DNA of 6,260 nt from JAFDVN01 sp964472275 (GTDB taxonomy: Bacteria > Acidobacteriota > Holophagae > Holophagales > Holophagaceae), in NCBI GenBank assembly GCA_964472275.1, contig CAYYJN010000085.1, positions 1 through 6,260 on the forward strand. Reading direction: 5' to 3'. Below the pieces are notes generated by a model. That model was given only the letters and a program-made list of their open reading frames with translations. It was not told the DNA's origin and ran no database searches. Positions 1 through 4,175 of the stretch are shown here, one piece after another. The position numbers and the translations under genes are program-made. Each line of letters opens with the position of its first letter. Within the stretch, counting starts at the first letter, position 1.

Positions 1-54
1 CGCCCCGCCTTCGAAGAAGCCGCCCTCGCCCTGGACGCCGAAGCCAAGGGCTGA
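1..54 (+). CDS. 3' end of an upstream gene, product unknown (partial)
   Basis: Reading from base 1 gives 17 codons, RPAFEEAALALDAEAKG, then TGA at 52-54. The tail is rich in Ala and Glu/Asp, as expected for the charged C-terminal helix of a soluble protein, and two hairpins follow directly (59-77 and 86-109), as expected downstream of a gene. Another frame on this strand is also open here, so the assignment rests on composition and context. The fragment is too short to name a family or function. Confidence 0.45.
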   Translation, partial: RPAFEEAALALDAEAKG

Positions 55-58
55 GACG

Positions 59-77
59 GGCCGAGACGGTCTAGGCC
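59..77 (+). other. Small hairpin after the upstream stop codon
   Basis: GGCC at 59-62 pairs with GGCC at 74-77, and inside it AGA (64-66) pairs with TCT (70-72) across a CGG loop, with one G/A mismatch between the two helices. It lies 4 bases past the TGA at 52-54. It is short and could be chance in GC-rich DNA. With the stronger hairpin at 86-109 it may form the 3' end of the upstream transcript. Confidence 0.3.
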
Positions 78-85
78 GAAAGAGC

Positions 86-109
86 ATCCGGGGCCAAACG
101 GCTCCGGAT
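86..109 (+). terminator. Strong hairpin, possible 3' end of the upstream transcript
   Basis: The arms ATCCGGGGCC (86-95) and GGCTCCGGAT (100-109) form a 10-bp stem with a single G-T wobble and an AAAC loop. It starts 32 bases after the upstream stop codon, where a terminator would be expected. There is no T-tract after it (CGCCCATGG follows), so it is not a canonical intrinsic terminator. It could instead stabilise the 3' end or work with Rho. Confidence 0.4.
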
Positions 110-176
110 CGCCCATGGCCGAAGGCGTCGTTAAGGGCGAATAGGCGATCATTATATGCATGCCAATCGTTTTCAA

Positions 177-200
177 GCGTTTGATTGACTATGTAAACGC
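177..200. promoter_or_regulatory. Dyad in the receptor promoter region, candidate operator
   Basis: GCGTTT (177-182) and its exact complement AAACGC (195-200) flank a 12-base AT-rich spacer. The half-sites are centred about 18 bases apart, somewhat more than the usual 10-11-base helical repeat, so a dimeric regulator would need unusual spacing. The position, about 150 bases upstream of the start codon in the AT-rich zone, suits an operator or activator site. A 6-bp dyad can occur by chance and no regulator is known. Confidence 0.2.
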
Positions 201-287
201 CTAAAAACAAAAGCATTGGATAAAATGTGTCACAAGATTGTATTTTTGCTTGGACTTTCAACATGACAATTTCTAAACTTCATGAGC

Positions 288-306
288 AATCGGAACCTTT
301 CCGATT
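288..306 (+). promoter_or_regulatory. Perfect leader hairpin upstream of the receptor gene
   Basis: AATCGGAA (288-295) and TTCCGATT (299-306) are exact complements separated by CCT, giving an 8-bp stem with a 3-base loop. It ends 29 bases before the Shine-Dalgarno and has no T-tract behind it, so it does not look like an attenuator. If transcribed it could shape mRNA stability or ribosome access; as DNA it could be a protein-binding palindrome. The symmetry is visible directly; the function is inference. Confidence 0.4.
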
Positions 307-315
307 CTTAACATT

Positions 316-327
316 CCTCGTTCGAGG
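316..327 (+). promoter_or_regulatory. Second small leader hairpin
   Basis: CCTCG (316-320) and CGAGG (323-327) are complementary around TT, in practice a 4-bp stem with a GTTC loop. It follows the 288-306 hairpin by 9 bases and ends 8 bases before the Shine-Dalgarno. On its own it is weak. It is recorded because it makes two stem-loops in tandem directly before the ribosome binding site. Confidence 0.25.
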
Positions 328-335
328 CCCCTTCC

Positions 336-343
336 TAAGGAGA
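336..343 (+). promoter_or_regulatory. Shine-Dalgarno that fixes the TTG start at 351
   Basis: TAAGGAGA at 336-343 is a near-perfect anti-16S match and stands 7 bases before the TTG at 351. It decides the start codon. No ATG lies at a suitable distance, an in-frame TAA at 309-311 blocks any longer reading, and the TTG start gives an immediate, well-formed signal peptide. The site sits inside the small palindrome TCCTAAGGA (333-341), which could weakly self-pair. Confidence 0.85.
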
Positions 344-350
344 CATCGCC

Positions 351-3188
351 TTGAAGCAATCACTCTTCCGTGTCGGCCGCGTCGCGGCCCTTCTCGCCGC
401 TGGTCCGGCGGTTGCCTTCGCCCAAGGCACCCAGACCGCCAGCGTCACCGGCCAGGTGGTGGATTCCGCCGGAGCCGCCATCTCCGGAGTTCAGATCCGT
501 TTGACCTCCCCGAGCCTCCAGGGCGCTCGACTGATCGCCAGCGACGCTGGCGGCAACTTCGTGACGCGTCTGCTCCCCCCCGGGACCTACACCTTGGAGT
601 TCGTCAAGGACGGCTACCAGACCAGCAAATTCGTCCAGGTGCTCGGCATTGACCAGAACTACCAGCCCCGCGTGATCCTCCCCAAGAACCAGGAGACGAC
701 GGTGGAGGTCGTGGGCACCGCCAGCCCGCTCGTGGACAAGACGGACCCCAAGACCGCCGCGAACTACGACCTGAGCCGCATTGACACGATCCCTACGGGC
801 CGTTCCCTTGATTCGGTCGCGCTGCTGACCCCAGGCGTCACCAGCGGCGTGGGTGGCCGCGTCCAGATCCGTGGCGCCATGACTAGCGGCAACTCCTACC
901 TGGTGGATGGTCAGAACATCGCAGACAACGCATACAACAATGGTGGCGTTCAGCTCATCAACGATGCCATGGAAGAGTTGCAGGTCATCACCGGCGCCAT
1001 CTCCGCGGAGTATGGCGATGTGGATGGCGGTGTGATCAACGCCGTCACCAAGTCGGGCAGCAATGAGTTCCACGGGCAGCTCCGCTGGGCCCTCCAGAAC
1101 CCGGCGTGGAACGCGGTGGTGCCCCTCCAGGACCGCAACGCCATCCAGAACAAACTGGGCGAGATCAAGACGCTCACCGTGGGCGGACCGATCATCAAGG
1201 ACAAACTCTGGTTCTTCGGCGCGTTCTATCGGACTCAGACCACGGGGACGGGCGCGATCAGCGGAAACAGCGCGCCTGGGACGAATGGCGCTGGCGCGGC
1301 CTACACTACTTCGCTCAACGAAATTCGTCGCCAGTTCAAGCTGACCTATGCCCTAAACGAAAACCACACGCTGATCGCGTCCTTCGCGAACAGTCAGAAC
1401 GCCCAGGGCAACCGCAACTATTCGGCGGGTGAACTGGCAGCCCTCGTCCCCCAGACCAACACCAGTGAGTACTGGAACTTGGATTGGCGTGGCATCTGGA
1501 CCTCCAACTTCACCACCGATGTCCGTGTGGGCGCCAAGAAGCAGCGGCTCTCGGCGGGCGCGACCCTGGCTGGCGTGAGCCCGATCTACGATTACACGCG
1601 CGGCTTCTTCTACAACAACGGCATCTTCAATTCCAATGACGGTGGCGACAACCGCAACAACAAGACGGCTGGCGCCAAGGGCACGCTGTTCGTGGACAAG
1701 GCGGGCACTCACCAGATTGACTTCGGCGTGGACTACCGCAAGGACACATCGAAGGCCAGGAATGAGCAGACCGTCACCGGAATGATCTTCGGCACCACGG
1801 GTGTGAACCTGGGGACCCAAACGGCGACGGGCGTGGATGTCTGGACCTATCAGAGCGCTTCTGGCGAAGCCACCAACGAAAGCATTGGTCTCTACGCGAA
1901 TGATAAGTGGGCCGTGAACGAGCACCTGGCTCTTCAGCTCGGCATGCGTTTCGACCGCTACAAGGCTGTGAACGACCAGGGCAACCGCTCTGCGGGAGCT
2001 TCGGGCTTCTCTCCTCGTATCGGCATGAAGTACGACCTCCTCGGAGACGGTCGTTGGGTTCTGGGCGCCTCTTTCGCCCGGTACAACGCCAAGGTGCAGG
2101 ACGGCATCGTCAATCAGGTGACCAATCAGGGCAATCCCACCGAGATTGACCACCCCTACATCGGACCCGCTGGGGCCCAGCCTTACAGTGTCATCTACGA
2201 CCTGTCGAACTACGATTTCTCCACCATCACCTACTACAACAACCCGGCCATCAATGTGCGCCTGAGCAATGACCTGAAGGCGCCTTCGGCGGATGAGTAC
2301 CAGCTCCAGGCGGCGTACTCCTTCAACAATCCGAACATCGGCCAGGGCTTCCTCAGCCTGACCGCGGTTTCGAAGAAGTGGCACGACCTCATTGACTACC
2401 GCGTGGGCAACGACGGCACCGTCACGGCGCCGGACGGTAGCACGCCCTACCTGAAGGTGTGGTACAACAGCAGCGAAGCCACCCGCAAGTACCAGGGTCT
2501 GGAATTCGCGGCGCAGCTCACCCGAGGCGATTGGTTCGTCACCGGCCACATCACCTGGAGCAAGCTGGAAGGCAACTACGAGGGTGAAGGCAGCAACACC
2601 CCCGCTCGGGGTGAGGGCCTGGAGAATTTCACCACCCAGAACGGCGTCGTGATGTACAGCAACTCGGTGACGGCGCCCTATGGCTACCTCGCAGGCCACA
2701 TGCCGATCCGCATGCGGTGGGAGGCGGATCGTGCCTACCACTCGAAATACGGAACCACGACCGTGGGCGTGGTCTATTCGTTCAACTCCGGCTCCCACTA
2801 CAGCGACACCCGCACCATCAGCCGGGCGCGACTGAACCCCGGTCTGGATCCCCAGTTCGGAACCACGGGGACTCAGTACAAGGATGGCATCCGTGGCGCG
2901 AAGGTGTTCCCGGCGCTCGCCTCTCTGGATCTGGCGCTGACGCAGGAATGGGAACTGTTCAGCGTCGCCAAGCACCCGGTGAACGGTTTCGTGAAGTTCA
3001 TCGCCTACAATGTGTTCAACCATCAGCAGCAGGCCAGCTGGAACACCATCAGCAACTCGGCGACCGGCGCCCCCGGCACGGGGGTCACCAGCCCCTGGGT
3101 CTATGGCGCAGCCTATGGCACGGCCACCAGCGCAACGAATTATGCCGCTGGCCGTTCCTACACCTTGGACATGGGGTTCCGGTTCTAA
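351..3188 (+). CDS. Oar-like TonB-dependent outer-membrane receptor with carboxypeptidase regulatory-like domain
   Basis: This complete 945-residue protein is an outer-membrane beta-barrel transporter of the kind energised by TonB-ExbBD for uptake of large or scarce nutrients. Residues 1-24 form a signal peptide (K2, R7, R10, a hydrophobic core, likely cleavage AFA|QG). Residues about 29-115 are a carboxypeptidase-regulatory-like beta-sandwich (TGQVVDSAGAAISGVQIRL, then LPPGTYTLEF). TTVEVVG at 116-122 resembles the linker before the plug. The plug spans roughly 120-240, with VQIRG at 171-175, YLVDGQ at 183-188 and GGVINAVTKSG at 226-236. The rest is barrel, rich in alternating aromatic strands and Asn/Gly loops, ending YTLDMGFRF with the terminal Phe expected for BAM recognition. 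It starts at TTG behind a strong Shine-Dalgarno and is followed by its own terminator, so it appears monocistronic. No classical TonB box is obvious and no SusD-like partner is nearby, so the substrate cannot be named. The family call is firm; the Oar-like label and outer-membrane location follow from family knowledge. Confidence 0.93.
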   Translation: MKQSLFRVGRVAALLAAGPAVAFAQGTQTASVTGQVVDSAGAAISGVQIRLTSPSLQGARLIASDAGGNFVTRLLPPGTYTLEFVKDGYQTSKFVQVLGIDQNYQPRVILPKNQETTVEVVGTASPLVDKTDPKTAANYDLSRIDTIPTGRSLDSVALLTPGVTSGVGGRVQIRGAMTSGNSYLVDGQNIADNAYNNGGVQLINDAMEELQVITGAISAEYGDVDGGVINAVTKSGSNEFHGQLRWALQNPAWNAVVPLQDRNAIQNKLGEIKTLTVGGPIIKDKLWFFGAFYRTQTTGTGAISGNSAPGTNGAGAAYTTSLNEIRRQFKLTYALNENHTLIASFANSQNAQGNRNYSAGELAALVPQTNTSEYWNLDWRGIWTSNFTTDVRVGAKKQRLSAGATLAGVSPIYDYTRGFFYNNGIFNSNDGGDNRNNKTAGAKGTLFVDKAGTHQIDFGVDYRKDTSKARNEQTVTGMIFGTTGVNLGTQTATGVDVWTYQSASGEATNESIGLYANDKWAVNEHLALQLGMRFDRYKAVNDQGNRSAGASGFSPRIGMKYDLLGDGRWVLGASFARYNAKVQDGIVNQVTNQGNPTEIDHPYIGPAGAQPYSVIYDLSNYDFSTITYYNNPAINVRLSNDLKAPSADEYQLQAAYSFNNPNIGQGFLSLTAVSKKWHDLIDYRVGNDGTVTAPDGSTPYLKVWYNSSEATRKYQGLEFAAQLTRGDWFVTGHITWSKLEGNYEGEGSNTPARGEGLENFTTQNGVVMYSNSVTAPYGYLAGHMPIRMRWEADRAYHSKYGTTTVGVVYSFNSGSHYSDTRTISRARLNPGLDPQFGTTGTQYKDGIRGAKVFPALASLDLALTQEWELFSVAKHPVNGFVKFIAYNVFNHQQQASWNTISNSATGAPGTGVTSPWVYGAAYGTATSATNYAAGRSYTLDMGFRF

Positions 3189-3240
3189 CCCAATCCAAGA
3201 CGCACCATGAACTAACCGGAAGAAGTGGAAGCAAGGGCGG

Positions 3241-3268
3241 AAGGGGGGATCTTCGGATCCCCCCTTTT
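3241..3268 (+). terminator. Intrinsic terminator with TTCG tetraloop, between convergent genes
   Basis: AAGGGGGGATC (3241-3251) and GATCCCCCCTT (3256-3266) are exact complements forming an 11-bp stem closed by a TTCG loop (C-TTCG-G, an exceptionally stable tetraloop in RNA). A TTTT run (3265-3268) follows the GC core. It lies 52 bases after the receptor stop. The transglycosylase gene on the other strand ends 28 bases away, so the stem may also stop transcription from that side. In that direction only two Ts follow the stem, so it should be weaker there. Confidence 0.9.
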
Positions 3269-3296
3269 GATGTCTCACCGATCGGGGCTGGCCTGA

Positions 3297-4148
3297 TCAG
3301 TCTCGCCCGCCGAACACCTTCACGCCGGGGGTGCCTTTGGGGGGCGGGGCGTCGCTGATCTTGAGGCGGCCGGATGCGTCCACCCATTGGTAGATGCGGG
3401 TGTTGCCCACGAGGACGGGCTTCTCGTCCGGCGCCGCGCCTTTGTCGTCCACTTCGAAGCCACCGCGGCCCTTCTTCAGGAGTGCCATGGCGCCCGCGTC
3501 CTTCTGGTCCGGCTGCACGGCTTTGCGGGTGTAGAGGTCGAGCACTTTGGGCACATAGGCCCGCGTTTCCTTGTAGGGCGGCACGCCGTTGTAGCGTTGC
3601 ACGGCGGTCTCGCCCGCGTTGTAGGCGGCGACGACCTTCGTGAGGTTGCCGTTGAAGTAGTCGGTGAGCCACTTCAGGTACTTACAGCCGCCCATGATGT
3701 TCTGGCGCGGATCGAAGGGATCGAGCACGCCGAAGCGCTCGGCGGTGGCGGGCATGAGCTGCATGAGGCCGATGGCGCCCACATGGCTTCGCGCCCGGTA
3801 GTTGAAGGCGCTTTCGGCCTGGATGATGGCGCGGGCCAAGTAGGTGTCCACGCCGTTGGCCGCCGCGATCTCATCCACCATGGCGAGCATCTCGGGGCTG
3901 CGGATGACCTTCGCCATCTCGGTCTTCGTGATGGCGAGCTTCACCATGCCGACGCTGACGCGCTGGAGGCGCAGGCCTCGGCCCTGCATGTAGCTCGGGG
4001 GGAGGTTGTTGATGACCAGGTGCCCGTTCGCGTCCAGGTAGGTGTAGATGTAGGTCTTCTGGGACGCGTGGCGAGGATGCCCCGCCGTCAGCGGCAGGGC
4101 CGCGGCCACGAGGGCGAGGTTCCGGGCATGTCGGCGCATCAGACCCAT
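3297..4148 (-). CDS. Exported lytic transglycosylase (SLT domain) flanked by two DUF4124-like modules
   Basis: This 283-residue protein is predicted to cleave the MurNAc-GlcNAc bond of peptidoglycan, leaving 1,6-anhydro-MurNAc ends, in the periplasm. Residues 1 to about 23-28 look like a signal peptide (R5, R6, R9, then LALVAAALPLTAG). There is no lipobox cysteine, so it is probably soluble. The SLT domain covers about 95-205: AIIQAES with putative catalytic Glu112 (codon 3813-3815), GAIGLMQLMPATA at 124-136, NIMGGCKYLKWL at 150-161, AAYNAGE at 174-180 and PYKETRAYVPKVL at 191-203. A short module before it (YIYTYLDANGHLVINNLPP, 33-51) resembles another after it (RIYQWVDASGRLKISDAPP, 251-269); both look like the beta-strand motif of DUF4124. 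The ATG at 4148 has a modest AAGG six bases upstream; the ATG three codons later has none. It lies 27 bases after the helicase gene, so it is probably read from the helicase transcript. The enzyme class is clear; the physiological role (growth, division or secretion) is not. Confidence 0.9.
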   Translation of the reverse strand: MGLMRRHARNLALVAAALPLTAGHPRHASQKTYIYTYLDANGHLVINNLPPSYMQGRGLRLQRVSVGMVKLAITKTEMAKVIRSPEMLAMVDEIAAANGVDTYLARAIIQAESAFNYRARSHVGAIGLMQLMPATAERFGVLDPFDPRQNIMGGCKYLKWLTDYFNGNLTKVVAAYNAGETAVQRYNGVPPYKETRAYVPKVLDLYTRKAVQPDQKDAGAMALLKKGRGGFEVDDKGAAPDEKPVLVGNTRIYQWVDASGRLKISDAPPPKGTPGVKVFGGRD

Positions 4149-4175
4149 TCTAAGCCTTGAGCAAGATGGATGCCT

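Larger units (their letters stand above)
55..350. other. Intergenic region upstream of the TonB-dependent receptor
   Basis: No convincing gene lies here. The first third is GC-rich and holds two hairpins behind the upstream stop codon. From about 150 to 310 the sequence becomes clearly AT-rich, unlike the rest of the window, which fits a promoter and untranslated leader for the receptor gene. It contains a GCGTTT/AAACGC dyad (177-200), a -10-like TAAAAT (221-226) without a good -35 partner, and two hairpins (288-306 and 316-327) ahead of the Shine-Dalgarno. In the receptor's frame a TAA at 309-311 rules out a longer N-terminus. Confidence 0.7.

Noticed and set aside
185..226. Sigma-70-type promoter from TTGACT (185-190) and TAAAAT (221-226)
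   Set aside because: The spacing is 30 bases, far from the usual 16-18, and neither element has a better partner; the true promoter cannot be pinpointed by eye.
282..311. Nine-codon ATG micro-ORF in the receptor leader, overlapping the 288-306 hairpin
   Set aside because: There is no Shine-Dalgarno before it and no run of regulatory codons, so a leader peptide is not supported.
227..652. Open frame starting in the leader and running into the receptor in another frame
   Set aside because: It lacks a Shine-Dalgarno and turns Arg/Pro-rich once it overlaps the receptor, as expected for an out-of-frame reading.
1353..3278. Long open frame (641 codons) antisense to the receptor
   Set aside because: It mirrors the GC-biased codons of the receptor, has no recognisable domain, and its composition (Val/Arg/Gly/His-rich) is typical of an antisense shadow. 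The sense protein has clear family motifs.
3387..4160. Open frame of 257 codons antisense to the transglycosylase
   Set aside because: It is a shadow of codon bias on the opposite strand of a gene with intact catalytic motifs; no domain or ribosome site supports it.
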